DNA from: Actinomycetes bacterium
GTDB taxonomy: Bacteria > Actinomycetota > Acidimicrobiia > Acidimicrobiales > JAJYXR01
DNA: 64,000 bases
NCBI GenBank assembly: GCA_021801795.1
Contig: JAJYXR010000003.1
Location: 62,001-126,000, forward strand
Direction: 5' to 3'
Below are positions 1-7,556 of this stretch, piece after piece. The notes beneath the pieces were generated by a model. The model was given only the letters and a program-made list of their open reading frames with translations. It had not been told where the DNA came from and did not search any database. The translations under genes and the position numbers were made by a program. How positions within the stretch are numbered: the stretch's first letter is position 1; each line of letters starts with the position of its first letter.

Positions 1-2656
1 CCGCTGCATGGCAGCGGTCATACGCGGCCGTCCAGCCGGCCAGCGAGTACTTCGCATAGTCCGTGGGCGCCGCGCGGTGGTAGTCGCAGAAGCCAGCCGG
101 GGATCCGCAGAGACCGATCTGCTTTCCGAACTCCGGAGGTGGAGTCGGGCTTTCGAGAGAGTCCCAGCTCTGGTCCACCGCAGAGCCCTTCAGGAATATG
201 GAGATCCTGTCCGTGTCGGTGAAGTCCGTGTTAGTGCCGCTGAAGGCCGGCGACGACCGGTTGCCCCAGATCGCCTCGGGCACCTCGTTGGCCAGTGCCG
301 GAGAGGTCGGGTTCAGGTCGCCACCGTAGGTCCGCTCCGAATAGCCGGCTGCCAGCGCCTCGTCGGCCAGGCGATGTGGGGGGTAGTCGATGGCACCGAG
401 GGGATCTCCGTTCCTGTTGCCCCTGTATCCGGCGTCGTTACCCACATGGACGAACAGCTCGGTGGCGGGCGTCGTCTGGCCGGAGGTGAGCACCATGTGG
501 CCGGTCTCGGACTCGTCGCCTGCGACGTAGTTGTTGTCGTCTATCCCGTACTCCAACGCCAGGCGCGCGAGGTTAGGCGTGGTACTCGGCCCGTATGTCT
601 CGTCGGCAGTGGTCGCATCGAGCGCGGGCAGCTTCTGGTGGAGGTAGCCCAGCATCGAGTCCACCGTCTTGTTCTCGCGCAGCACTATAACCACGTGCAG
701 GTCCTTCGAGTCCACCTTGCCCTCCGCGGCGGCGCACACGAGGGGGCTGAAGACCTGACGTCCACCCGGGAGGGGGACCTCCATGCAGGGATCCGTGGCC
801 GGGGTCTTCACCGACGGGTCCACTAGGGAGATCAGCTGGTCTGCCGATATCGCCTGCGCCGTCCAGGTGGAGAGCTCTGACGCCGCGGACCCGCCTGGGC
901 TCCCAGCAGACCGAGCGACCGATCCGCTGCGCCGTGGGCCTGTCGATGTCGCGCCGGGAGCTGCCAAACCGGGCACGTCTATGACGCTCAGTGAGCCTTC
1001 CGTGCCGGTAGCCCCGACGTCATTGGAGGCCGGGTCGTATAGGCCTGCACTGGCCCCCATGCCCTGGAAGTTCGCCACGTAGAGCCTGAACCCGGAGGCT
1101 GTGCCAGGGCCGGAGGCTGTGCCAGGGCCGGAGGCTGTGCCAGGGCCGGAGGCTGTGCCAGGGCCGGGCTCTGGGCCTAGAGCCATTGCCCAGGGCATCC
1201 ACCCAGTGGGCACGAGGGTGAAGGGAACGCGAACCCTTCTCGGCGGGGAGCTGCCCTCGCGCACCTCTATGGTCTCGGGCAAGCCCTGGCCGCCAGGGCT
1301 CAGGATCTCCACTGCGTTCAGGCCGAAGAGGGCGACCAGCAGGTCGCCGTCCGGGGCGTAGGCCACGTCCACCGGCTCGCTGGCTCCAGGGGCACCGGGG
1401 CCGAGCCCTACTGGCACGTTCCTTACCGATACAGCCCTGCCGTCTGGCGAGAGCCTGACGAGGCTTACCTGATCAGACATGGCGTCGGCCACCGCCAGGG
1501 TGTGGCCACCCGGGGAGAGGGCGATTCCCATGGGCTCGGCGCCAACCGGAACTGCCTGTATCTCTTTCCCCGCCCCACCACCGGGCGCGAGGCGTACCAC
1601 CGAGACTGTGCCGTTCCCGCCGGCGCGTGCCCTGTCCGCACCGTCGGCCCAGTTCGAGACGTACAGGGAGGCACCCCCCGAGGATCCCCTGGCAGCAGGA
1701 TTCAGCGCGATGCCGTACGCGTCCTGGCCCACCGGTATCAGATCCGTCGGCACCGGGCCGGCAGGAAAGCCGTTCTTCGGCGAAGCGGCCCCCACGTCGA
1801 TGGCATCCACCACCGCGCAGGAGCCAGGTGACGGTCCGACGCTCCCTGCGTGTCCGAGCACGTCACCGGCACCCGGGCAGCTGCCCGCCGATGGATCTGC
1901 AGCGTCGATGGCAGCCTGGCTCATGGAGAGGGTACCGGCTGCATAGAGCCATCCGCCTGGACCGAGCACCTCGTTGCCCGGATACCCCGGTGCGCCAAAG
2001 CCCAGTCCCGCACTCGACGCCAGAGGCGGGATGAGCGAGGCGAAGCTCGAGGGTCCGGTAGCACCCGCGCTCGCAGAGGCCCGGAACGCGAGCACCTGGT
2101 TCCTCCCTCCGGCAGCGACGTATATGTCCCCGTCAGCCGCCGGCGCCACGCCTAGGAAGGCAGAGGCGTCGGGCACGCTGCGGTAGGAAAGAGTGGAGGT
2201 GTCGAGCACTCCGAGCGTCTCGTCCCACTGGCCGCTCGTGGTCACGTACAGGTGCCCTCCTCCCGGCGACAGGGCTACCCCGTCCGGCTGGGCGTACGTG
2301 GTGACCTGGCGGCCCGCCGGCTCGAGCGTCCAGCCGGGAGGAAGCCTCGGCCCGTCCGTGGCGACCGGCGATCCATCCGCGCCCGCGAGCCTCACCTGCA
2401 CATAAGGCGTGGCCGTTACTCCGAGAGCCTGGCCCGGGGAGGAGCCACATCCCGCCAGCAGGCCCGCGCACGAAATCGCACCCAGCAGCACGCTGGCAGC
2501 GCTCCTGCCTCTGGTGCTGCTCCTGGGGTTGCCCTCCGTGCTGCTCCTGGGGTTGCCCCCCGTGCTGCTCCTGGGGTTGCCCTCCGTGCCGGGACCGGTC
2601 GACTGGCGGGTACGGCGCAGGAACATCGGCAAATACAGGAACGTGTTCTTATCCAT
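1..2656 (-). CDS. Beta-propeller / phosphoesterase lipoprotein (partial, 3' end outside window)
   Basis: Read from the reverse strand without a stop to the window edge, so the C-terminus is missing. The start is ATG at 2656. A basic n-region is followed by a hydrophobic stretch and the lipobox LLAGC, so it is probably an exported lipoprotein. Residues about 90-480 hold YVTN/NHL-like propeller blades (QPDGVALSPGGGHLYV; GIALSPGGHTLAVAD). Then comes the phosphoesterase (PF04185-like) signature HVVIVLRENKTVDSMLG, and later GHMVLTSG. The order resembles bifunctional YncE-family/alkaline-phosphatase-family proteins; the substrate is unknown. Two in-frame repeats interrupt it, one in the signal-peptide n-region and one between propeller and phosphatase. 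Confidence 0.82.
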   Translation of the reverse strand, partial: MDKNTFLYLPMFLRRTRQSTGPGTEGNPRSSTGGNPRSSTEGNPRSSTRGRSAASVLLGAISCAGLLAGCGSSPGQALGVTATPYVQVRLAGADGSPVATDGPRLPPGWTLEPAGRQVTTYAQPDGVALSPGGGHLYVTTSGQWDETLGVLDTSTLSYRSVPDASAFLGVAPAADGDIYVAAGGRNQVLAFRASASAGATGPSSFASLIPPLASSAGLGFGAPGYPGNEVLGPGGWLYAAGTLSMSQAAIDAADPSAGSCPGAGDVLGHAGSVGPSPGSCAVVDAIDVGAASPKNGFPAGPVPTDLIPVGQDAYGIALNPAARGSSGGASLYVSNWADGADRARAGGNGTVSVVRLAPGGGAGKEIQAVPVGAEPMGIALSPGGHTLAVADAMSDQVSLVRLSPDGRAVSVRNVPVGLGPGAPGASEPVDVAYAPDGDLLVALFGLNAVEILSPGGQGLPETIEVREGSSPPRRVRVPFTLVPTGWMPWAMALGPEPGPGTASGPGTASGPGTASGPGTASGFRLYVANFQGMGASAGLYDPASNDVGATGTEGSLSVIDVPGLAAPGATSTGPRRSGSVARSAGSPGGSAASELSTWTAQAISADQLISLVDPSVKTPATDPCMEVPLPGGRQVFSPLVCAAAEGKVDSKDLHVVIVLRENKTVDSMLGYLHQKLPALDATTADETYGPSTTPNLARLALEYGIDDNNYVAGDESETGHMVLTSGQTTPATELFVHVGNDAGYRGNRNGDPLGAIDYPPHRLADEALAAGYSERTYGGDLNPTSPALANEVPEAIWGNRSSPAFSGTNTDFTDTDRISIFLKGSAVDQSWDSLESPTPPPEFGKQIGLCGSPAGFCDYHRAAPTDYAKYSLAGWTAAYDRCHAA
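1094..1165. repeat. 18-bp tandem repeat, 4 copies, in the phosphoesterase gene
   Basis: Four consecutive copies of an 18-bp unit (GGAGGCTGTGCCAGGGCC). On the coding strand they give (GPGTAS)4 in a linker between propeller and phosphatase. The unit is a multiple of three, so copy-number change keeps frame. Confidence 0.95.
2517..2588. repeat. 24-bp tandem repeat, 3 copies, in the signal-peptide n-region
   Basis: Three copies of a 24-bp unit differing at one base encode three NPRSS-containing octapeptides just before the hydrophobic core of the lipoprotein signal. Confidence 0.93.
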
Positions 2657-2788
2657 GGGCAGGACTGTACTACTGGGTAACCAGATCGCGCTCGGGCGGG
2701 TGGCGGGTGCCGGCTGGCGGGTGGCACCTGGCAAGTGGCGGCTGGCCGGTCGCGGGCGTGGGGCCGGGCAGGCTGGTCGAGCAGGCGG

Positions 2789-3838
2789 TCAGATCTGGAG
2801 TCGCTCGTCGGCGGCCAGGCGGACGAAGACCTCGACGACGTCGGGATCGAACTGCCGGCCGGCCTGGGATGTGATCTCCTCCACAGCGCGCTCGGTGGGC
2901 CAGGCAGGCTTATAGCAGCGCTCGTGGACGAGCGCGTCGAAGACGTCGATGACGCTGGTCATGCGTGCGACGAGCGGGATGGCCTCACCGCGCAGACCAT
3001 TCGGGTAACCGGTGCCGTCGAAACGCTCGTGGTGCGCTATGGCGATCTGGCGGGCCACCTCCAGGAGGGGGAAGTCGGTGCCGTCGAGGATCCTGGCCCC
3101 CACCACGGAGTGGGTCTTTATTATCTCGAACTCCTCCTCGGTGAGCTTCCCGGGCTTCAGCAGCACGTGGTCGGGGATCCCGATCTTGCCGAGGTCGTGC
3201 AGGGGAGCCGCTCTCCGGATGTCGTGGACCTCGGTGGGCGACATGCCCATGGACTGGGCGACCAGCGCTGTGTTATGGCCGACGCGCCTGGTATGGGCCT
3301 TGGTGTCGTCGTCACGGAACTCCGCAGCGAGTGCCAGCCTGTCGAGGACCTCGTGGCGAGTCGCGACGACCTCGCTGGTCCTCTCGGTGACCAGGTGCTC
3401 GAGGTGCCTGGAGTGGCGCTCGACCTGCCTGTGGAGGCGCCGTGTCTCCAGCAGGTGGGTGGCGCGCAGGCGCACCTCGGAGGCGCTGAAGGGCTTGGTC
3501 ACGTAGTCGTGGGCCCCGAGGGCGAGGGTGCGCAGCTTCGTGGCCTCGCTGGCGTCGTCGGCCAGCACCAGCACCGGCAGGTATGTCCCCTCCCCGTGGT
3601 AGCGGTCTCCGAGCTCCGAGAGCAGCCCCAGGCCCTCGATGTCCGGCAGGTGCATGTCGAGCATCACGAGGTCCGGACGCTCCCGGCGCAGCAGCCCCAG
3701 GCCCTCGGCGACGTCGCAGGTCCCCACCACCTCGGTGAACCCCCAGCCCTTCAGGACGTCTCTCAGGTCCTGAAGGCAGGACTCCTCGTCGTCGACCACG
3801 AGGATACGGGACGCCAGCAGCTCCCCGTCGACACCCAC
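2789..3838 (-). CDS. Two-component response regulator with HD-GYP output domain
   Basis: 349 aa. The N-terminal receiver domain (about residues 10-125) has the acidic pair D16-D17, the likely phospho-acceptor D61 in VMLDMHLPD and K115 in VTKPF. A short helix leads to an HD-GYP domain (about 165-345) with the metal-binding HD pair in HDLGKIG (214-215), HH in IAHHERFDGTGYP and the GYP motif at 277-279. The family hydrolyses cyclic di-GMP; the motifs look intact. The start is GTG, chosen because GGAGGTGG lies just upstream. No cognate kinase or GGDEF protein is in the window. It lies 40 nt downstream of the acyl-CoA dehydrogenase on the same strand and could be co-transcribed. Confidence 0.93.
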   Translation of the reverse strand: MGVDGELLASRILVVDDEESCLQDLRDVLKGWGFTEVVGTCDVAEGLGLLRRERPDLVMLDMHLPDIEGLGLLSELGDRYHGEGTYLPVLVLADDASEATKLRTLALGAHDYVTKPFSASEVRLRATHLLETRRLHRQVERHSRHLEHLVTERTSEVVATRHEVLDRLALAAEFRDDDTKAHTRRVGHNTALVAQSMGMSPTEVHDIRRAAPLHDLGKIGIPDHVLLKPGKLTEEEFEIIKTHSVVGARILDGTDFPLLEVARQIAIAHHERFDGTGYPNGLRGEAIPLVARMTSVIDVFDALVHERCYKPAWPTERAVEEITSQAGRQFDPDVVEVFVRLAADERLQI

Positions 3839-3878
3839 TTCTCCACCTCCGTGCCCGGCCGGCCGAGGCCGGCGCCGA

Positions 3879-5177
3879 TCAGTCGTTCGCGCTCAGCTGC
3901 GCGAGCATGTCGGCGAATCTAGCCTCGGCAGCCTTCCTGCGGGTCGGTACGTGCTCGCTCGGCACCTCGGAGGCCTGGTAGCGCTTCAGGACCTGGCGGG
4001 CCACGGTCACCTTGTGCACCTCGTCCGGCCCGTCGTAGATCCGGGCGGCCCTGGCAGCGCGGTACATGTGCTCCAGGGGCAGGTCGGTGGAGAAGCCGAG
4101 CGCTCCGTGGGCCTGGATGGCGCGGTCTATGACCCGGTAGAGGACCCCCGCGCCGTAGTACTTGATCATGGCGATCTCCACCCGTGCGGCCGCAGGACCG
4201 TCCCTGTCCATCTTCCAGGCTGCCTGGAGCGTCATGAGTCGAGCCGCGGTCATCTCTGCCATGGAGTCCGCTATCCACTCCTGGACCATCTGCTTCTCGG
4301 CCAGCAGCCCCCCGTGCAGGCGTCTGGTGAGGGCCCGCTCGCAGAGCATGTCGAAGGCCCGCTGGGACTGGCCGAGCCAGCGCATGCAGTGGTGAATGCG
4401 CCCCGGACCGAGGCGCATCTGGGCGAGGCGGAAGCCGTCTCCCTCCAGGCCGACCAGGTTCTCCAGGGGGACCCGGACGTCCTCGTAGAGGATCTCGCTG
4501 TGACCACCGAAGAGGCCGAAGGACTCGACGGGGTGCTCCATCGTGGGCACGTCGCGGACGATCCTCACGCCGGGCGTGGAGGCAGGGACGATGATCATGG
4601 AGCAGCCCTGGTAGGGATGGACATCGGGGTTCGTCACGCACATCACGATGAGGAAGTCGGCTATCGAGCCGTTCGTGGTGAACCACTTGTGCCCGTTCAG
4701 CACCCACTCCTCCCCGTCGCGCACCGCGGTGGTGGAGATCATGGTCGGGTCCGCACCGGCCCCGGGCTCGGTCATCGAGAACCCGCTTCTCAGCTCCCCG
4801 GCCAGGAGGGGTTCGAGCCACCTGGCCCGCTGATCTGTGCGCCCGCTGGCCTCGATGCCGACGGCCAGGAGCTCCGCGTTCCCCGAATCGGGGGCGTTGT
4901 TCCCGAAGACGAGCGGCCCGTAGGGGGTGCGGCCCAGTATCTCGTGGAGCAGCCCCAGCTTCACCTGGCCGAAGCCCATCCCTCCCAGATCGGGGGGCAG
5001 GTGGGCTGCCCAGAGACCCTCGGCCTTCACCTGGCTCTGCAGGGGCGCCACGAGCGCGAGCAGGCTGTCGTGGTCGAGGCTCAGGGTCTCCAGCGGGAGC
5101 ACCTCCTGGTCGACGAACTCCCTTGCCCACGCCAGCTTCGCCGCGTAGTCCCGGTCCGTCTCGAAGTCCCAAGCCAT
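3879..5177 (-). CDS. Acyl-CoA dehydrogenase (ACAD10/11-like)
   Basis: 432 aa, normal length for a flavin acyl-CoA dehydrogenase oxidising acyl-CoA to enoyl-CoA. Visible are GFSMTEPGAGADP and KWFTTNGS of the FAD/substrate region, QAHGALGFSTDLPLEHMYR near the C-terminus, and YDGPDEVHKVTVAR. This last segment has Asp where medium-chain enzymes carry the catalytic Glu (YEG); DGPDEVH resembles the ACAD10/11 branch. The ATG is preceded by GGAGGAAGCCG, a strong ribosome-binding site. It is divergent from bioB with a 40-nt gap. Acyl chain preference cannot be read from the sequence. Confidence 0.92.
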   Translation of the reverse strand: MAWDFETDRDYAAKLAWAREFVDQEVLPLETLSLDHDSLLALVAPLQSQVKAEGLWAAHLPPDLGGMGFGQVKLGLLHEILGRTPYGPLVFGNNAPDSGNAELLAVGIEASGRTDQRARWLEPLLAGELRSGFSMTEPGAGADPTMISTTAVRDGEEWVLNGHKWFTTNGSIADFLIVMCVTNPDVHPYQGCSMIIVPASTPGVRIVRDVPTMEHPVESFGLFGGHSEILYEDVRVPLENLVGLEGDGFRLAQMRLGPGRIHHCMRWLGQSQRAFDMLCERALTRRLHGGLLAEKQMVQEWIADSMAEMTAARLMTLQAAWKMDRDGPAAARVEIAMIKYYGAGVLYRVIDRAIQAHGALGFSTDLPLEHMYRAARAARIYDGPDEVHKVTVARQVLKRYQASEVPSEHVPTRRKAAEARFADMLAQLSAND

Positions 5178-5205
5178 CGGCTTCCTCCTCGCTTCCTCCG
5201 ACCGC

Positions 5206-5211
5206 TACTGT
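5206..5211 (+). promoter_or_regulatory. Putative -10 (TACTGT) for leaderless bioB
   Basis: TACTGT ends 6 nt before the bioB ATG, and no Shine-Dalgarno sequence is visible. The same 6-7 nt spacing recurs at many other starts in the window, so transcription may begin at the A of the ATG. Inferred from spacing only. Confidence 0.5.
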
Positions 5212-5217
5212 GATGCC

Positions 5218-6294
5218 ATGCGACAAGCGGTTCCTTCCGATCCAACGCGTAGCACCGTCGCGCTCCCGAGGCACAATCCGCGCCGGCGAGACCCAGCCGC
5301 GCTGGCGCTGCTCGCGGCCTGCCAGGATGCCTTGGTGAACAGCCACAGACGCCTCACCCCCGAGGAGCTGGCCGGCCTCGTGGCACTCGGCGGAGACTGG
5401 ACCGGCGAGCTGGCCTCCCTTGCCCACCGCGTGCGCCTCGCCTGGTGCGGTCCCCAGGTGGAGCTCGAAGGGATCCTCTCCGCTAAGACCGGAGCCTGTC
5501 CCGAGGACTGCCACTTCTGCAGCCAGTCGGCACGGTTCGACACCCCGGTGAAGCCCACCCCCTTCCTCGACACCGACCAGGTGCTGGCTGCCGCCGAGGA
5601 GACCGCCGCCCTCGGAGCCTCGGAGTTCTGCCTGGTGCTCGCCCTGCGGGGTCCAGACGAGCGCACCATAGGAAGGATCATCGACCTGGTGGCGCTCATC
5701 CGCGACCGCACCGGCCTGAACGTCGCGCTCTCCGCGGGGATCCTCGATGCCGATCAGGCACGCCGGCTGGCCGACGGTGGGATCCACCGCTATAACCACA
5801 ACCTGGAGACCGCCAGGAGCTTCTTCCCCGAGGTGGTCACCACCCACACCTGGCAGGAACGCTACGAGACCTGTCGAGTGGTGAAGGAGGCCGGGATGGA
5901 GCTCTGCTGTGGCGTGCTGCTCGGAATGGGCGAGAGCGAGGCCCAACGCCTGGAGCTGCTGAACGACCTGGTGGAGCTAGACCCTGTCGACGTGCCCATA
6001 AACTTCCTGAACCCGCGGCCTGGCACCCCACTGGCCGACCGGGCCCTCGTAGAGCCATGGGAGGCCATACGCTGGATAGCCCTCTTCCGCCTAGCGCTGC
6101 CGGGTGCGATCCTCCGCTACGCGGGGGGGCGCGAGGTGACGCTCGGTGACCTCCAGGCGGTGGGGCTGACCTCGGGGGCGAACGCCATCATCATCGGTAA
6201 CTACCTCACCACCCTCGGCCGGAGTCCCGAGGAGGACCTGACCATGCTCGCGGACCTCGGCATGCCCATCGGCGTCATCGGTGCCGCCATCTGA
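5218..6294 (+). CDS. bioB: Biotin synthase
   Basis: 358 aa radical-SAM enzyme that inserts sulfur into dethiobiotin. The SAM-cluster motif CPEDCHFC supplies C94, C98 and C101. YNHNLETARSFFPEVVTTHTW and NFLNPRPGTPLAD are typical of actinobacterial BioB. Of the residues that hold the sacrificial [2Fe-2S] cluster in E. coli (C97, C128, C188, R260), equivalents of C97 (C138), C188 (C230, in MELCCG) and R260 (R300 in LRYAGGRE) are present. The segment matching C128 reads GLNVALSAGIL, with no cysteine. Eleven nt downstream is a BsaP-like gene, so the two are probably one transcript. The other biotin genes lie about 28 kb away. Confidence 0.96.
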   Translation: MRQAVPSDPTRSTVALPRHNPRRRDPAALALLAACQDALVNSHRRLTPEELAGLVALGGDWTGELASLAHRVRLAWCGPQVELEGILSAKTGACPEDCHFCSQSARFDTPVKPTPFLDTDQVLAAAEETAALGASEFCLVLALRGPDERTIGRIIDLVALIRDRTGLNVALSAGILDADQARRLADGGIHRYNHNLETARSFFPEVVTTHTWQERYETCRVVKEAGMELCCGVLLGMGESEAQRLELLNDLVELDPVDVPINFLNPRPGTPLADRALVEPWEAIRWIALFRLALPGAILRYAGGREVTLGDLQAVGLTSGANAIIIGNYLTTLGRSPEEDLTMLADLGMPIGVIGAAI

Positions 6295-6305
6295 GGTGCC
6301 CGAGT

Positions 6306-6620
6306 GTGACCAAACCGCTAGCCCAGGCCCCGGGCTTCAGCCCTGGGGAGGACGTGACCTCGGAGCCTCCCGCGGATCGGGCATACGGCGGGCCGTCCGA
6401 CGAAGCTTCCAGACTGTCCCCGCGGCCGGCACAGGGCGGCGAGGACCGCTACTGCACCTCCTGTGGCCAGCCGGTCTCAGCCTGCCCAGGCTGTGCGCGG
6501 CCCCTCGACCCGCCCCGCTATTGCGCCATGTGTGCCAGGCGTCTCAGGGTGGTGGTCACGCCCGGTAGCTGGCAGGCGAGCTGCCCTGCTGGGCACCCAT
6601 CTGAGACGAGCGCCAGCTAG
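6306..6620 (+). CDS. bsaP: Biotin synthase auxiliary protein BsaP-like
   Basis: 104 aa with a GTG start; GAGGTG overlapping the bioB stop is the likely ribosome-binding site. The first 45 residues are low complexity. The rest is cysteine-rich with CTSCGQ, CPGC and a C-terminal block YCAMCARRLRVVVTPGSWQASC, matching the layout I recall for actinobacterial BsaP (YC-x2-C-R-R, then a W-x-A-x-C tail). BsaP is reported as needed for biotin synthase activity in actinobacteria, presumably through the Fe-S clusters. Position directly after bioB supports the call. It is longer than typical BsaP and carries an extra CxxC pair; a generic zinc ribbon is the alternative. Confidence 0.72.
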   Translation: MTKPLAQAPGFSPGEDVTSEPPADRAYGGPSDEASRLSPRPAQGGEDRYCTSCGQPVSACPGCARPLDPPRYCAMCARRLRVVVTPGSWQASCPAGHPSETSAS

Positions 6621-6683
6621 GTCCAGGGGAACCCTGCGACCGAAAGAACCTCCGAGGGCTCACAGGCGCCTCGGACCAGTTAT

Positions 6684-7472
6684 TCAGGCTCCTATGCGAC
6701 CTGCCATCGTAGTCACTGCGCCGGTGGCGACCGAGACCGGGAAGGGCGCTCCACGATCGGCGAAAGCCACCTCTGCCAAGACATCTCCCTTCGCGAAGAA
6801 CACGATGACGACATGCGGGGCACTACTCGAGGAGGGGCCTGAGGAGGTATAGGCGGCGACTGCAGTGGCGGTAGGCATGGCGACGGAAATACGCACCGCC
6901 TTGGAAGTGCTGCCGTAGTCCAGGCAGGCGATCCCCCCTGGACCTGCCAGGTACTGGACTACCGATTTGGCAATGCCAGCGTCAGGGGCCTTCCAGAGCG
7001 AGGATGTCGCCTCCATCACGGGGGTAGCCCCGCTTCCCTGCTGGAACAGCCCGCCCCCGACGGGACCCGAGAGGGTGCCTGGTGGGAAGCCACTGCAGTT
7101 AGGTAGGTCAGCCGCACCAGAGGGTGCTACCTTCGCCACGCCCCAGCCAGACGGCAGATCGCCAAGCGCTAGGTTCTCGCCTGCCAGAGATGCAGCCTCG
7201 GGCTTCGTGGCCGGCGATATCACGAGGCCCCCTTCCCGTGTCACACCTGGTTTCGTGACAATGTGTGTGCCGGGAGCCGGATGGGTAGCATGCCGGCCGT
7301 TAGGTGGTGCAGACGCCGACTTCTTCGCGGGTGACCCGCACGCGGCCAAAAGCATTGCAAGCGCCATGCCACTCACGAGAGCCGCGAGCGGGGCCCGCCT
7401 CAGGCGCCCAGACATATGGGCATGAGGCATCTGGGAGTCAAGTAGGAAGGCTGGCAAGACGGGAGGACGCAT
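6684..7472 (-). CDS. Secreted lipoprotein of unknown function (PSGW type)
   Basis: 262 aa. Hydrophobic segment ALVSGMALAMLLAACG contains a clear lipobox (LAAC). The mature part has LPSGWGVAK, then a conserved-looking Cys (LPNCSGFPPG), a SSLWKAPDAG segment and a second Cys (IACLDYG). A similar pattern (PxGW, later Cys) is seen in the products at 20142-21035 and 24601-25578, so these may be distant paralogues. The ATG at 7472 gives a long n-region; internal ATGs at 7430 and 7415 are possible. I recognise no catalytic motif. It is divergent from the beta-helix gene. Confidence 0.72.
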   Translation of the reverse strand: MRPPVLPAFLLDSQMPHAHMSGRLRRAPLAALVSGMALAMLLAACGSPAKKSASAPPNGRHATHPAPGTHIVTKPGVTREGGLVISPATKPEAASLAGENLALGDLPSGWGVAKVAPSGAADLPNCSGFPPGTLSGPVGGGLFQQGSGATPVMEATSSLWKAPDAGIAKSVVQYLAGPGGIACLDYGSTSKAVRISVAMPTATAVAAYTSSGPSSSSAPHVVIVFFAKGDVLAEVAFADRGAPFPVSVATGAVTTMAGRIGA

Positions 7473-7544
7473 TTAGCATCTACACTAGCATTCTAGACTC
7501 GCCCGGCAATGATACTACGCCCACCAGCGGTTGGAACCGCGAGA

Positions 7545-7550
7545 TAACCT
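7545..7550 (+). promoter_or_regulatory. Putative -10 (TAACCT) for the beta-helix lipoprotein
   Basis: TAACCT lies 6 nt before the ATG at 7557, with no Shine-Dalgarno in between. On the other strand TAGAAT (7489-7494) could serve the divergent lipoprotein. Confidence 0.45.
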
Positions 7551-7556
7551 CATGAG

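Noticed and set aside
8..826. 272-codon forward frame at the left edge
   Set aside because: Antisense of the phosphoesterase domain, whose reverse frame shows clear motifs.
3919..5946. A 675-codon reverse-strand frame
   Set aside because: It is the +1 shadow of the acyl-CoA dehydrogenase and runs antisense through bioB; Arg/Pro/Gly-rich with no motif.
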